Source: Catellatospora sp. TT07R-123 (GTDB lineage: Bacteria > Actinomycetota > Actinomycetes > Mycobacteriales > Micromonosporaceae). Taken from it: a stretch of 64,000 bases of DNA. The notes beneath the pieces were generated by a model. The model was not told where the DNA came from, did not search any database, and saw only the letters and a program-made list of their open reading frames with translations. Positions 50,440 to 61,100 of this stretch are shown here, in pieces. Position 1 is the first letter of the stretch; each line of letters starts with the position of its first letter. The stretch spans positions 2,790,001 to 2,854,000 of the forward strand of contig NZ_BNEM01000002.1 of NCBI RefSeq assembly GCF_018327705.1, read 5' to 3'. The position numbers and the translations under genes are program-made.

Positions 50440-51742
50440 ATGACGGGTCGGTTCAGGCTGCGGGCGCGCGGGACGGTGGCCGCCCTGGCGCTGCTGATCG
50501 CGGCGCCGCTGCTGCTCACCGGGTGCAGCGAGGACGAGAAACCGCCGACGTTCGTGCAGACGGCCCCGTCGGCCAGCCCGTCCCCGGCGCCCGAGCCGCT
50601 GACGCTGGCGCTGAACCCGGCCGCCGACGCCAAGAACCAGCCGGTGAGCACCGAGGTCGGCACCAAGCTGACCGGCGGCCAGGTGCAGTCGGTGACGCTG
50701 ACCGACGCGGGCGGCGCGAAGGTCGCCGGGAAGATGCGCGCCGACGGCAGCTCCTGGGTGCCGGACAAGCCGCTCAAGTACGGCAAGAAGTACGCCGCGA
50801 CCGTGGTCGCCGCCGCGCCCGACGGCCAGACGGTGACCCAGCAGACCTCGTTCACCACCATGGCCAAGCCGGGCAAGCGCGGCGGCAGCGGCCTCTACCT
50901 GTTCGCCGACCGCGAGTACGGCGTGGCGATGCCGGTGGTCGTCGAGTTCACCAAGCCGATCGCCGACTCGGCCCGCGCGGCGGTGGAGAAGCGCCTGTTC
51001 GTCACCACCGACCCGCCGCAGCCCGGCATCTGGCACTGGACCGGCCCGCAGCAGATCATGTACCGCGCCCCGGAGTACTGGCAGCCCGGCACGAAGATCA
51101 AGGTGCGGGTGGCGTTCGAGGGCGTGCCGCTGGGCGGCGGCCGCTACGGCGACCAGGACCGCTACGGCGAGGGCAACATCAGCAAGGACAAGGTCGAGCT
51201 GTTCGTGGACAACGCCGACAAGCAGATGCGGGTGATGAAGAACGGCACCCTGATCAAGACGCTGCCGGTGAGCCTGGGCAAGGCCAGCACCCCGTCCTCC
51301 TCCGGCACGATGGTGATCATGGACAAGCTGGTCAAGACCATCTTCGACACCACCGGCCAGCCCGGCGTCGACCCACTACCGGGTCGAGATCGAGTATGCC
51401 CAGCGCCTGACCTGGAACGGCGAGTACATCCACGCCGCGCCCTGGTCGGTGCCCAACCAGGGCAAGCGCAACGTGTCGCACGGCTGCGTGAACGTGTCGA
51501 TGGCCAACGCGAAGTTCCTGTTCAACCTGACCCGCATCGGCGACCCGGTCACCGTCAAGGGCACCGAGCGCCGGCTCAAGTCCGGCAACGGGTTCACCGC
51601 CTGGGACCTGACCTGGGACGAGTACGTCAAGGGCAGCGCGCTGCCGGTGCCCGCCGACCTCGCCGCGCTGGGCGGCGCGGGGGCGTCGCCGGAGCCGTCC
51701 GCCTCGGCCAGCCCGGCCCCGTCGGCCTCGCCCACGGCGTAG
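50440..51742 (+). pseudogene. L,D-transpeptidase lipoprotein interrupted by a one-base frameshift
   Basis: From ATG 50440 the frame runs: signal with lipobox (LLLTGCSEDE), immunoglobulin-like domain (about 45-180), then the start of a YkuD catalytic domain (RVMKNGTLIKTLPVSLGKAS). At the CCC run 51372-51374 the frame breaks after GQPGVD. The rest of the enzyme continues in the +1 frame as YRVEIEYAQRLTWNGEYIHA, then the catalytic HGCVN motif and an intact C-terminus to 51742. Removing one C restores a full-length LdtMt2-like enzyme of ~433 residues that cross-links peptidoglycan. Either a real inactivating frameshift or a base-calling error; both halves are otherwise well conserved. Confidence 0.9.
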
Positions 51743-51755
51743 CACCCGTCTTCGC

Positions 51756-51795
51756 GAGGGGGTGCGGCCTGACCGTCGTCAGGCCGTACCCCCTC
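51756..51795 (+). terminator. Rho-independent terminator of the L,D-transpeptidase gene
   Basis: 18-nt arms (51756-51773 and 51778-51795; one mismatch that pairs as G-U) around CGTC, followed by GTTCTTTTC. One of the few terminators in this window with a T-rich tail. Confidence 0.9.
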
Positions 51796-51867
51796 GTTCT
51801 TTTCGCCGGGCGACTCCGCCGCCGCGGAGGTGCCCGGCGTTAACGTTGGCGTGCCACAGTTTCGGCC

Positions 51868-53271
51868 ATGCGCGACGTCGACATGCTCGTCATCGGATCC
51901 GGCCCCGGCGGGCAGAAGGCCGCCGTCGCCGCCGCCAAGCTCGGCCGCAAGGTCGCCGTGGTGGAGCGGGGTGACATGGTCGGCGGCGTCAGCGTCAACA
52001 CCGGCACCATCCCGTCCAAGACGCTGCGCGAGGCCGTCGTCTACCTCACCGGCCTGAGCCAGCGCGAGCTGTACGGCCAGAGCTACCGCCTCAAGGACGA
52101 CATCACCGTCGCCGACCTCACCGCCCGCACCCACCACGTGATCAGCCGCGAGGTGGACGTGGTGCGCAACCAGCTCGCCCGCAACGGCATCCGGCTGCAC
52201 GCGGGCAAGGCCACCTTCGCCGACCCGCACACGGTGCACGTCGCGGGCGAGCGCAACCGCGAGTACACCATCTCCGCCGAGCACATCGTGATCGCCGCGG
52301 GCAGCCGCCCGGCCCGGCCCGCGACCGTGGAGTTCGACGACCTGACCGTCATCGACTCCGACGGGATCCTCAAGCTCGACCGGGTGCCCCGTTCGATGGT
52401 CGTGGTCGGCGCGGGCGTCATCGGCATCGAGTACGCCTCGATGTTCGCCGCCCTGGGCACCAAGGTGACGGTGGTGGAGAAGCGGGCCCGGATGCTGGAC
52501 TTCTGCGATCTGGAGGTCGTGGAGGCGCTCAAGTACCACCTGCGCGACCTGGCCGTGACGTTCCGGTTCAGCGAGGCCGTCGCGGCGGTGGAACGGCACG
52601 CGCGCGGCGCGATCGCGGTGCTGGAGAGCGGCAAGACCATCGCCGCCGACACGGTCATGTACTCGGCGGGCCGCCAGGGCATGGGCGACACGCTGAACCT
52701 GGAGGCCGCGGGCCTGTCCGCCGACGAGCGCGGCCGGATCGCGGTCGACCAGAACTTCCGCACCGCGGTGCCGCACATCTACGCCGTCGGCGACATCATC
52801 GGCTTCCCCGCCCTGGCCGCGACCTCGATGGAGCAGGGCCGCCTGGCCGCCCACCACGCCTGCGGCGAGCCGGTCGGCCTCCTGTCGGCGCTCCAGCCGA
52901 TCGGCATCTACAGCATCCCCGAGATCAGCTACGTCGGCCGCACCGAGGATGAGCTGACCGACAACCGCATCCCGTTCGAGGTCGGCGTGTCCCGCTACCG
53001 CGAGCTGGCCCGCGGGCAGATCATCGGCGACTCGCACGGCATGCTGAAGATCCTGGTGTCACCGGAGGACCGCAGGCTGCTCGGCGTGCACGTGTTCGGC
53101 ACCGGCGCCACCGAGCTGCTGCACATCGGGCAGTCGGTGATGGGCTGCGGCGGCACCGTCGACTACCTGGTGGACGCGGTCTTCAACTACCCGACGCTGG
53201 CCGAGTCGTACAAGGTGGCCGCGCTGGACGCCACCAACAAGATGCGGCACATCGCCAGCCTGCGCGACTGA
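51868..53271 (+). CDS. sthA: Soluble pyridine nucleotide transhydrogenase SthA
   Basis: 467 residues, pyridine-nucleotide-disulfide oxidoreductase fold. FAD-binding [20 protein letters not shown] is at the start, NAD(P)-binding [20 protein letters not shown] near 175, FAD motif IYAVGDIIG near 305, and dimer domain 345-467. The region that in lipoamide dehydrogenase carries redox cysteines reads [13 protein letters not shown], without the CxxxxC pair, the mark of SthA. It passes hydride between NADPH and NAD+ in the cytoplasm. ATG 51868 has no good Shine-Dalgarno. Confidence 0.92.
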   Translation: MRDVDMLVIGSGPGGQKAAVAAAKLGRKVAVVERGDMVGGVSVNTGTIPSKTLREAVVYLTGLSQRELYGQSYRLKDDITVADLTARTHHVISREVDVVRNQLARNGIRLHAGKATFADPHTVHVAGERNREYTISAEHIVIAAGSRPARPATVEFDDLTVIDSDGILKLDRVPRSMVVVGAGVIGIEYASMFAALGTKVTVVEKRARMLDFCDLEVVEALKYHLRDLAVTFRFSEAVAAVERHARGAIAVLESGKTIAADTVMYSAGRQGMGDTLNLEAAGLSADERGRIAVDQNFRTAVPHIYAVGDIIGFPALAATSMEQGRLAAHHACGEPVGLLSALQPIGIYSIPEISYVGRTEDELTDNRIPFEVGVSRYRELARGQIIGDSHGMLKILVSPEDRRLLGVHVFGTGATELLHIGQSVMGCGGTVDYLVDAVFNYPTLAESYKVAALDATNKMRHIASLRD

Positions 53272-53289
53272 ACGCCGAGGCGATGGGTC

Positions 53290-53295
53290 TACGAT
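53290..53295 (+). promoter_or_regulatory. Likely -10 box of a leaderless transcript
   Basis: TACGAT, seven bases before ATG 53303. Confidence 0.5.
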
Positions 53296-53302
53296 GCCGC
53301 AC

Positions 53303-53659
53303 ATGTCCGACCCTGCCGCCCCGGCCCCCGAACCGCCCGCCCCGCAGGAGCCGCCACCGGTGCGGCCGGTGCGCGAGGTCGTCAGCCGCGGGCTGATCGG
53401 CCCGGCCCTGGGGTGCTGGGCGCTGGGCATCGTGCTGCTCGCCGTCGCCGAGGCGGCCGCGCACGACGGCAGCCCCGAAGGGTTGCTGGCCTCGGTCGCG
53501 GCCGGGTCGGCGTATGTCGCGCTGACCGTGGCGATGCTGTTCACCGCCGCGGTCTTCTTCCAGCTCTACCGGGCGTACCACCGCATCCGCCACCTGGCCG
53601 CCGCCATCGGGCTCGGCCTCGGCTTCGTGCCGCTCGGACTGATCTTCTGCGCCCTGTGA
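53303..53659 (+). CDS. Small membrane protein of unknown function
   Basis: 118 residues. A Pro/Glu-rich cytoplasmic start (MSDPAAPAPEPPAPQEPPPV) is followed by three membrane helices (about 34-55, 62-83 and 95-117). ATG 53303 fits the leaderless pattern. No family recognised. Confidence 0.65.
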   Translation: MSDPAAPAPEPPAPQEPPPVRPVREVVSRGLIGPALGCWALGIVLLAVAEAAAHDGSPEGLLASVAAGSAYVALTVAMLFTAAVFFQLYRAYHRIRHLAAAIGLGLGFVPLGLIFCAL

Positions 53660-53711
53660 CGGCGGGCGTGGAACACTGGCGGTCTCGTGTCACGACCGTC
53701 CAGGAGAGCCC

Positions 53712-54626
53712 ATGCCGATCACTCCGCCGCCCACGCTGACCGCGCTCGCCCCCGGCGTCTTCGCGTACGTCCAGCCCGACGGCGGCTGGTGTGTCAGCAA
53801 CGCCGGCGTGCTGGTCGGCCGCGAGGCGGTCACCCTGGTCGACGCCACGGCGACGGTGCCCCGGGCGCTGCACCTGCGCGAGCACATCGACTCCGTGACC
53901 CCGGCCGCGGTGGGGACCCTGATCGTGACCCACCGGCACGGCGACCACCACTACGGCGCCTGCGCGGTCGCGCCCGACGCGACGGTCGTCGCCCACGAGC
54001 GCACCCGCGAGCTGCTGCTGTCCGACGGGCTGAACCTGCCCGGCATCTGGCCCGACGTCGCCTGGGGCGAGGTCGCGCTGCGGGCGCCGTCGGTCACCTT
54101 CACCGACCGGCTCACGCTGTGGGTCGACGAGCTGCGGGTCGAGCTGATCCACCCCGGTCCGGCGCACACCGCCGGGGACGCGGTGGTGTGGGTGCCCGAG
54201 CACCGGATCCTGTTCACCGGCGACATCACCTTCTCCGGGGTCACGCCGCTGTACCTGATGGGGTCGCTGACCGGGACCCTGCGGGCGCTGGACCTGCTGC
54301 GGGCCCTGGAGCCGGAGATCGTGGTCAGCGGGCACGGGCCGGTGACCGGGCCCGAGGTCTTCGACGCCAACGCGGCCTACCTGCGGTGGGTGCAGGAGCT
54401 GGCCGCCGAGGGCCGCGCCGCCGGGCGTACGCCGCTGGAGACGGCCCAGACCGCCGACCTGGGCGCGTTCAAGAGCCTGCTCGACTCCGAGCGCCTGGTG
54501 GCCAACCTGCACCGGGGGTACGCGGAGCTGTCCGGGCTGCCCGAGGCCGCCGAGCTGCCGGTCCCGGCCGTCCTGGGCGACATGGTCGTGTTCAACGGCG
54601 GCCGCATCCCCACCTGCCTGGCCTGA
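53712..54626 (+). CDS. Metallo-beta-lactamase-fold hydrolase
   Basis: 304 residues. The MBL zinc site is complete: THRHGDHHYG near 75 (HxHxDH), later His in PGPAHTAGDAVVW near 150, Asp in FTGDITFSG near 172, and final His in VVSGHGPVTG near 205. A helical C-terminus (about 220-290) resembles the SoxH/cyclase branch. Substrate unknown. AGGAG precedes ATG 53712. Confidence 0.88.
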   Translation: MPITPPPTLTALAPGVFAYVQPDGGWCVSNAGVLVGREAVTLVDATATVPRALHLREHIDSVTPAAVGTLIVTHRHGDHHYGACAVAPDATVVAHERTRELLLSDGLNLPGIWPDVAWGEVALRAPSVTFTDRLTLWVDELRVELIHPGPAHTAGDAVVWVPEHRILFTGDITFSGVTPLYLMGSLTGTLRALDLLRALEPEIVVSGHGPVTGPEVFDANAAYLRWVQELAAEGRAAGRTPLETAQTADLGAFKSLLDSERLVANLHRGYAELSGLPEAAELPVPAVLGDMVVFNGGRIPTCLA

Positions 54627-54695
54627 CCCGTCCCACCCGCTCCACCCGTCTCGCGCCCGGCTCGCCACGCCCGCCGCGCCCGCCGCGGCGGGTTC

Positions 54696-54759
54696 GTGCA
54701 GTTTCGGGGAAAGTGCAGGAATCTTGGCGGTCTTTCGTGCAGTTTCCCCGAAACTGCAC
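54696..54759. repeat. Family A palindrome, copy 7
   Basis: 22-nt arms (54696-54717 and 54738-54759) with one mismatch and a loop carrying GGAATCTTGGCGG. It lies midway between the convergent ends of the MBL-fold gene and the next gene. Confidence 0.9.
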
Positions 54760-54811
54760 CGTCGCACGGGGTGCGGCGGGTGCGGCGGGTGCGACGGGCG
54801 CGACGGGTGCG

Positions 54812-55513
54812 TCAGGCGCCCAGGACGTTGACGGCGCGGGCGATGACCAGGGCCATCACCACGAGGGTGGTGGCCGACTGGGTCATCATGGTCAGCTTGG
54901 CCCAGCGCGACATCGGCAGCACGTCGGTCGGGCTGAACGCGGTGGCGTTGGTGAACGACAGGTACAGGTAGTCCACGAACTCCGGCTCCCACTCGGGCGC
55001 GGCCAGCTCGGGGTTGGTCATCTGCGGGAACACGAAGTCCGGCGGCGGGCAGACGTTGTGGGCGCGGGCCGCGGGGCCGCCCCGGTCGAACTCCCAGTAC
55101 CAGAGGGCGAAGACGATGACGTTGGTGACCCAGATGGCGCCGCCGTCGCGCAGCAGCTCCAGCGGGGTGTCCAGGTCGGTGCCCTGGATCAGGGCGTAGC
55201 CGAGCACCAGCGCCGACCAGGCGGTGGCCAGCCCGGAGAGGAATACCAGGGCCAGCCCGAGCACCCGCAGCGGGCGGGACCGGCGGTTGATCCGGCGCGG
55301 GTTGGCGATGCTGAGCACCACCAGCAGGGCCAGCTCCAGCGCCGGCACGACCCAGGCGGGGCGGAACGCGTACTCGCGCGGCACGTACAGCTGCAACCCG
55401 ATCAGCACCAGCACGGCCAGGCCGACCCGCCAGCGCTGTTCCCCTTCGGTCACCCTCCGCCACGCCGGCACGGCGCGGTACGTGGTGCCCTGCTCTGCGA
55501 CCTCGGCATCCAT
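54812..55513 (-). CDS. DUF1345-like membrane protein
   Basis: 233 residues with about five membrane helices. The C-terminal part, FVDYLYLSFTNATAFSPTDV then LPMSRWAKLTMMTQSATTLV, is the recognisable stretch of DUF1345-like proteins; it looks like a re-entrant loop before the last helix, similar in shape to an ion-channel pore. ATG 55513 starts the cytoplasmic tail (MDAEVAEQGTTYRAVPAWRR); an ATG at 55576 is less likely. Function unknown. Confidence 0.72.
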   Translation of the reverse strand: MDAEVAEQGTTYRAVPAWRRVTEGEQRWRVGLAVLVLIGLQLYVPREYAFRPAWVVPALELALLVVLSIANPRRINRRSRPLRVLGLALVFLSGLATAWSALVLGYALIQGTDLDTPLELLRDGGAIWVTNVIVFALWYWEFDRGGPAARAHNVCPPPDFVFPQMTNPELAAPEWEPEFVDYLYLSFTNATAFSPTDVLPMSRWAKLTMMTQSATTLVVMALVIARAVNVLGA

Positions 55514-55580
55514 TCCGCGATCGTGCCCGAGCGGCCCGGCCCCGCACCAGGCCCGGCACTGGCGGATCGGCGTCATCCGG

Positions 55581-55618
55581 CGGCAGGACCCGGCGGGGAG
55601 GCCGTCCGGGTCCTGCCG
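55581..55618 (-). terminator. Terminator hairpin of the M4 protease gene
   Basis: 13-nt perfect arms (55581-55593 and 55606-55618, CGGCAGGACCCGG) with a 12-nt loop, ten bases after the protease stop codon. Confidence 0.8.
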
Positions 55619-55627
55619 CGTCAGGGG

Positions 55628-57160
55628 TCAGCTCACGCTGACGGCCGACCAGGCGGCGGCCACGGTGCTGTACTCGGTGCCGGCCGACCCGTACAGGTCG
55701 GCGGCGGCGGACAGGGTGGCGGTGCGGGCGCCGGAGTAGGCCGTGCGGGAGGTCATGTAGACCGTCAGCGCCCGGTACCAGATCGCGGCGGCCTTGTCCC
55801 GGCCGATGCCGGTGACCGTCGAGCCGTTGCAGGTCGGGCTGTTGCCCCACGACGACGCGCCGCTGCCGACCGACAGCAGGTAGAAGAAGTGGTTGGCCAC
55901 GCCCGACGAGTAGTGCACGTCCAGCCGCTTGACGCTGCTGGACCAGCAGTCGGCCGAGGCGCCGTCCTTGGACGGCTTGTCCATGTACCGCAGCGGCGTC
56001 CCGTTGGTGCGCAGCTCCTCGCCGATCAGGAAGTCGCCGGGGTCGTTGGCGTTGGCCGCGTAGAACTCGACCATGGTGCCGAAGATGTCGCTGGTCGCCT
56101 CGTTGAGGCCACCCGACTCACCGCTGTAGCGCAGCCCGGCGGTGTTGCTGGTGACCCCGTGGCTCATCTCGTGGCCCGCCACGTCCAGCGAGGTCAGCGG
56201 CGTCCAGCCCTGGGCGGCGTTGCCGTCGCCGTACGTCATGCAGAAGCACGAGTCGTCCCAGAAGGCGTTGACGTAGTTGGAGCTGTAGTGCACCCGGCTG
56301 TAGGCGGCGACCCCGTCGTTGCGGATGCCGTTGCGGCCGAACGTGTTCTTGTAGAAGTCCCAGGTCATCGCGGCGCCGTAGTGCGCGTCCGCGCCGGTGG
56401 TGGCGCGGTTGGCCAGGGTGCCGTCACCGAAGACGTTGGCGGTCGAGGTGAACAGCGTGCCGGTGCCGCTGGTGCCGCCGTTGAGGTCGTACGTCTTGTG
56501 GCCGCCGCGCGCGGCGTCGTTCAGCTGGTACGTCCCGCCGGACAGCACGGTGCCGACGGCGACGTCGCCGGAGTGGAAGCTGTGCCCCACGCCGTCGGCC
56601 TGCACGGCCTCCCACGAGTCGCGCACCCGGCCGCTGGTCGCGTCGACGAGCACGTGCAGCTCGCTGGGGGTGCTGTCGGCGTACACCCCGGACACCACGA
56701 CCTCGTAGGCCAGCGCCGCCGCCGCGCCGTCCGCGTCGACGACCAGCTGCGTCCCGGCGACCGCCCGCGAACCCGCGGTCGAGGCGGCCAGGGCCGCGCC
56801 CGCGGCCGCCTGCGCGCTCACCCGCGGTGTCCGGTCCAGCCGCGGTGCCCCGGCCAGGGTCTGGCTGGCGCCCCGGTAGGCACCGGCGCGGTCCAGGTGC
56901 ACCACGACGTCGCCGCCGAGCACCGGCAGGCCCTCGTAGTAGCGGTGCATGCGGACGTGCTGCGTGCCGTCGGCGTCGGTGGCGACACCGCGCAGGGTGA
57001 AGGTCTGGCCCGCCGCGTACTGCGTGCCGGAGTGCGACCTGAGGTGGCCGACGGCGCGCGCGAACGGGTCCGCGGGCGGTGCGGCCGCGGCGGTGGCGCC
57101 CGCGGCGGCGACGAGGGCGGCCACCGCGAGGCCGCTCAATATGACGGGGGTACGACGCAT
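55628..57160 (-). CDS. Secreted thermolysin-like M4 metalloprotease
   Basis: 510 residues as a pre-pro-enzyme. Signal 1-28, FTP/PepSY propeptide about 35-190, mature domain about 195-510. Zinc ligands His330 and His334 in GHEMSH and Glu354 in GLNEATSDIFG are spaced as in thermolysin, and Glu331 is the catalytic base. VANHFFYLLS near 430 supplies the proton-donating His. It degrades extracellular protein at neutral pH with zinc and calcium. ATG 57160 has GGAGG about nine bases upstream. Confidence 0.93.
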   Translation of the reverse strand: MRRTPVILSGLAVAALVAAAGATAAAAPPADPFARAVGHLRSHSGTQYAAGQTFTLRGVATDADGTQHVRMHRYYEGLPVLGGDVVVHLDRAGAYRGASQTLAGAPRLDRTPRVSAQAAAGAALAASTAGSRAVAGTQLVVDADGAAAALAYEVVVSGVYADSTPSELHVLVDATSGRVRDSWEAVQADGVGHSFHSGDVAVGTVLSGGTYQLNDAARGGHKTYDLNGGTSGTGTLFTSTANVFGDGTLANRATTGADAHYGAAMTWDFYKNTFGRNGIRNDGVAAYSRVHYSSNYVNAFWDDSCFCMTYGDGNAAQGWTPLTSLDVAGHEMSHGVTSNTAGLRYSGESGGLNEATSDIFGTMVEFYAANANDPGDFLIGEELRTNGTPLRYMDKPSKDGASADCWSSSVKRLDVHYSSGVANHFFYLLSVGSGASSWGNSPTCNGSTVTGIGRDKAAAIWYRALTVYMTSRTAYSGARTATLSAAADLYGSAGTEYSTVAAAWSAVSVS

Positions 57161-57379
57161 GGAGAGGTGCCTCCGCTGGCTCGGCGGACCGCGGGGTAGC
57201 GGGCCCGCATCGGACCCGCACCGGTCGGCGAGGGTCTCATTGCTGTCCATACAGCGATGCGAGCCGCGAATGTGTCACCGCCTGTCCGACAGCTGGTCAC
57301 ACGCCGCAACCACCCTGAAGACAAGGAAGGGCAACTTCTTGTCGGTATCCGATGTAGAAGGTGCTCTCCATGACCGCGG

Positions 57380-57955
57380 TCAGTCCGCGTCGGGGCAGTC
57401 CTGCCTCAGCTCCTCCGGGGCGGCCCCCGGCACATCGGGGTCGCACGCGACGACGACGAGCTTGTTCACCAGCTGGTACTCCTGGTCGCCGACGCGGTAG
57501 TCGACGACGATCCCGTCGACGGCGCCGCCGCCCGTCCCGGTGCGGTGCAGCTGGATCGCCAGCTCCGGGCCCGGCTGGTCCGCCGCGCAGCTCGCGGTCA
57601 CGGCGAACCCGTTCACGTCGCCGAACCCGAGCGTCGGCAGCGGCTCGTGCGAGCCACCGGTCTCCACCTCGTCCGACCTGTTCGCACGCAGGCCGAAGCG
57701 GTCGACGGCGACGGCTCCGATCACCTGCTGCGGGCGTACGGCCTCGATGACCGCGGTGCCCGCCTCCTGCATGCAGATCCTGATGGCGCCCACACTCCAG
57801 GGCCGGTCGACCACCGACTCCCGGTCACTCACGACGAAGCCGCCTGCCGGGTCGACGCCGCGCAGCGGGCCGTCCGGGTCGCGCCCCGATCCGCACCCCT
57901 GGAGCAGACCGGCCGCCAGCAGCAGTGCCACCACGGCTTTCGACGACGTTCGCAA
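57380..57955 (-). CDS. Lipoprotein of unknown function
   Basis: 191 residues. TTG 57955 is the start because GGAGG lies six bases upstream and it gives a perfect lipoprotein signal (LRTSSKAVVALLLAAGLLQG followed by Cys). The mature part has four more Cys and is mostly beta, with no known domain. A tight upstream signal and monocistronic context suggest a stand-alone surface protein. Confidence 0.72.
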   Translation of the reverse strand: MRTSSKAVVALLLAAGLLQGCGSGRDPDGPLRGVDPAGGFVVSDRESVVDRPWSVGAIRICMQEAGTAVIEAVRPQQVIGAVAVDRFGLRANRSDEVETGGSHEPLPTLGFGDVNGFAVTASCAADQPGPELAIQLHRTGTGGGAVDGIVVDYRVGDQEYQLVNKLVVVACDPDVPGAAPEELRQDCPDAD

Positions 57956-58104
57956 GGCATTCCTCCGGTTCGATCCGGCCGCCGACGGTACCCAACGGAT
58001 CCATATCTTTTCTTGCATCGCACGGACCCGGCCCGCGACGCGAAGCGGCTCCGGCGCCCGCAGGTGCCGGAGCCGCCGGTGTGTCAACCGAGGCCGTCAG
58101 CCCG

Positions 58105-61100
58105 TCAGGGCAGGCGGCCCGTGCTGCGCGAGGAGTGCGTGACCAGGATGGCCGAGTTGACCACCGTGGTGCCCGGCACGGTCGAGGCCACCATCTCGGT
58201 GGTCACCACGCCCACGCCGGTGCTGATCGCCCGCAGGTTCACCGTGTACGACACCGAGCCGCCCGGGGTCGGGTCGGTGCTGGTGACGACCAGGTCCTCG
58301 GTCGGCAGGACGCCCAGCGGCAGTCCCTCGCCGCCCAGGCCGCTCTCGTTCTCCGCGCCGACCAGGAACGGCTGGCCCATGTTATTGGGGAGCTGACCCG
58401 GGTCGTAGGTGAACGAGATGTCCTGGACGCCGTTGACGCCGATCCAGACCTGGAAGTGCTGGTTGGCGCTGGTGCCGAAGATGTTGACCTGCCACTCGAA
58501 GACGAGCCAGCTGCTGACGCCGTCGGTGAGGTTGGCGATGCGGACACCCTCAGCGGCGGTGCCGTCGAGGTCGGTCCAGAACGGGGCGAGGATGTTGTTC
58601 GGCTTCGCCGGGTCCGGGATCTGGGTCAGGTTGCAGCAGTTGTTGTCCTCGCTGGTGCCGCCGCCCACGACCAGGTAGCCGTTGGAGTCGACCCCGATGC
58701 TGTCGTAGGTCACGCCGTTGAACAGGAACTCCGGCACGGTGTAGTTCAGCATGCTCTCGTCGCCGACCGGCGTCGCCGGGATGCCGAACAGCGACAGCCG
58801 CAGGTAGCCCGCCGGCGTCACGCCCGGGTCGATCGAGGGCACGCCCGCGGCCGCACCCGGCAGCGTGACGTTCTTCAGCTCGACGGTGCTGCCGTTCTTG
58901 ACCGTGGCGCCGGTGGCTCCGGTGACCTTGAGGTCGGAGTCGACGGTGGTCTTGAAGTCGGTCACCGCGTCGGCGAACGAGTTGTTCGTCGCGGTCACGG
59001 TGCAGCTGGTCGTGCCGTACTTCACGATGGACGTGTCGGCGCACTTGCTGTCCAGGCTGACGCTGCCCTGCTGCGGCACGAAGGCCACCGGCAGGTGCAG
59101 GGCCGGCTGGCCGGCCTTGGTCGGGGTCAGCTTGATCTGGCCGAAGAGCTGCGCGGTCTCGGCCCACGAGCTGATCGTGATGGTCAGCTTCACCGACTTG
59201 CCCGGCAGCAGCGTGAACGTGCTCGGCGACACCGTGATCTTGCTCTTGGCCGGCGCCGTGGTGCTCACCTTGTAGGTCAGCGTCTTGCCCGAGACGTTCT
59301 TGGCGACGCGCTCGGTCGTGATCCGGCCCGGCAGGGTCGGCACGTTGACCGACGGCAGGTTCAGGTGCACCGCCGCGAGCGGGTCGTTACCCAGCGCGTA
59401 CATCCGCTCCGGGGTCTCGTCGAAGGTCAGACCGGGGTTGGACGCCTTGGTCAGGTCCAGGCGGCCCGAGCCGTAGTCGAACGGGTCGGCCGGGGTGACC
59501 GTGTCCTCCTTGACGACCGACGTCTTCGCCGTGGTCATCATGGCGGACTTGATCTGGCCCGGGGTCCAGTTCGGGTGCGCCGCCTTCAGCAGCACGGCCG
59601 CGCCGGCGATGTGCGGCGACGACATCGAGGTGCCGGCGATCGCCTGGAAGTACTCGCCCGCCGGGCCGCTCTCCGGCGAGTCCGGGGTGGGCGTGTTGCC
59701 CGCGAGGATCTGCACGCCCGGCGCGGTGATGTCGGGCTTGATGCCCAGCCCGCCCGGACCGCGCGAGGAGAACGCGGCCATCACGTCGCCCTGGCCGTTG
59801 TGCTTGGTGCCGCCGGTGAAGCTGGCGGTGACGCCGGTGTGGCCGGCCAGGAACGCGTTGAACGCGGTGCCGTCGGCCAGGTGCACGGTGGGCAGGAAGT
59901 GGTTGTCGGTCTCCACGTCGGCCAGCGTCGCGTTGAACAGGATCATGCCCGCGGCGCCGCCCTGGGAGGCGTGCAGGCCCTTCTCCACGCGGGCGTTGAC
60001 GCCGCGCTGGCAGGCCAGGATCTTGCCCGCGAACAGGCCCGCCGGCGGCGTCGTGGTGCACAGCGCGTCGCTGTACGGCGCCTCCGAGGCCAGCACGACC
60101 GGGAACTCGCCGACGCCGCTGGTGATCGAGGCACCGGTCAGCGTCAGGGTGTCCGCGCCGCCCTTGAGGGTCAGCGTCGACACGAACTCGCGCGTCTGCG
60201 TCGACGCGGCCACCGTGGTGACCCACGGCGACACGTGGTCGGTCGTGGCCGAGCCCGGTCCGGAGTTGCCCGCCGAGGCCGCCACGAACACACCCGCCGC
60301 GTACGCGTCGAGGAAGGTCAGCTCGACCGCGTCGGTGTACGGGTTGCTGCCGCCCGAGATCGAGTAGTTGATGACCGACACGCCGTCGAGGATCGCCTGC
60401 TGCGCCGCCGCGGCCAGGTCGGAGCTGAAGCCGCCCTGCGGGCCCAGCGCCTTGTAGACCGACAGCCACGCGCCCGGCGCGACGCCGTTCAGCGGGCCGC
60501 GCTCCACCCCGAACACCTTCGCCGAGGCGAGCTTGTCGCCCGCCGCGGTGGAGGCGGTGTGGGTGCCGTGGCCGCCGCTGTCACGGGCCGAGTGGTACAT
60601 GTCGTCGCCGGTCTGCGCGTCGTAGGTGTCCAGGAACTTGGCACCGCCGATGAGCTTGTTGTTGCAGGCGAAGACGTCGGTCGCCGGGGTCAGCGGGTTG
60701 TCGCCGAAGTCGCAGGTGCGCGGGGTGCCGTCGGCCTTGGCCGGCGGGGCGCCCAGGTTGCCCTGGTCGGCGAAGGACGGGTGCTCCGGCCAGGCGCCGG
60801 TGTCGATGACGCCGATGATGACGCCCCGGCCCGCGTTGCGGGTGCCGCCCAGGCCCGGGTAGAGCGAGGTGGCGCCGATGAACGCCGAGCTGGCGTCGGT
60901 GAGCGGCTTGCGCAGCTCGTCCTTCTGCACCGCGACCACGCCGGGGATCCGCAGCAGGTCGGCGATGCGGTTGGCCGGCACGACCACCGCGACGCCGCCG
61001 TACACGGTGCGCAGGCGGGTGCCCGCCTTGGCGCCCGGGACCTTGGCCAGCGCCTTGACGAAGGCGTCCTCACGCTGCGCCAGGTAGCCCTCGTACCGCT

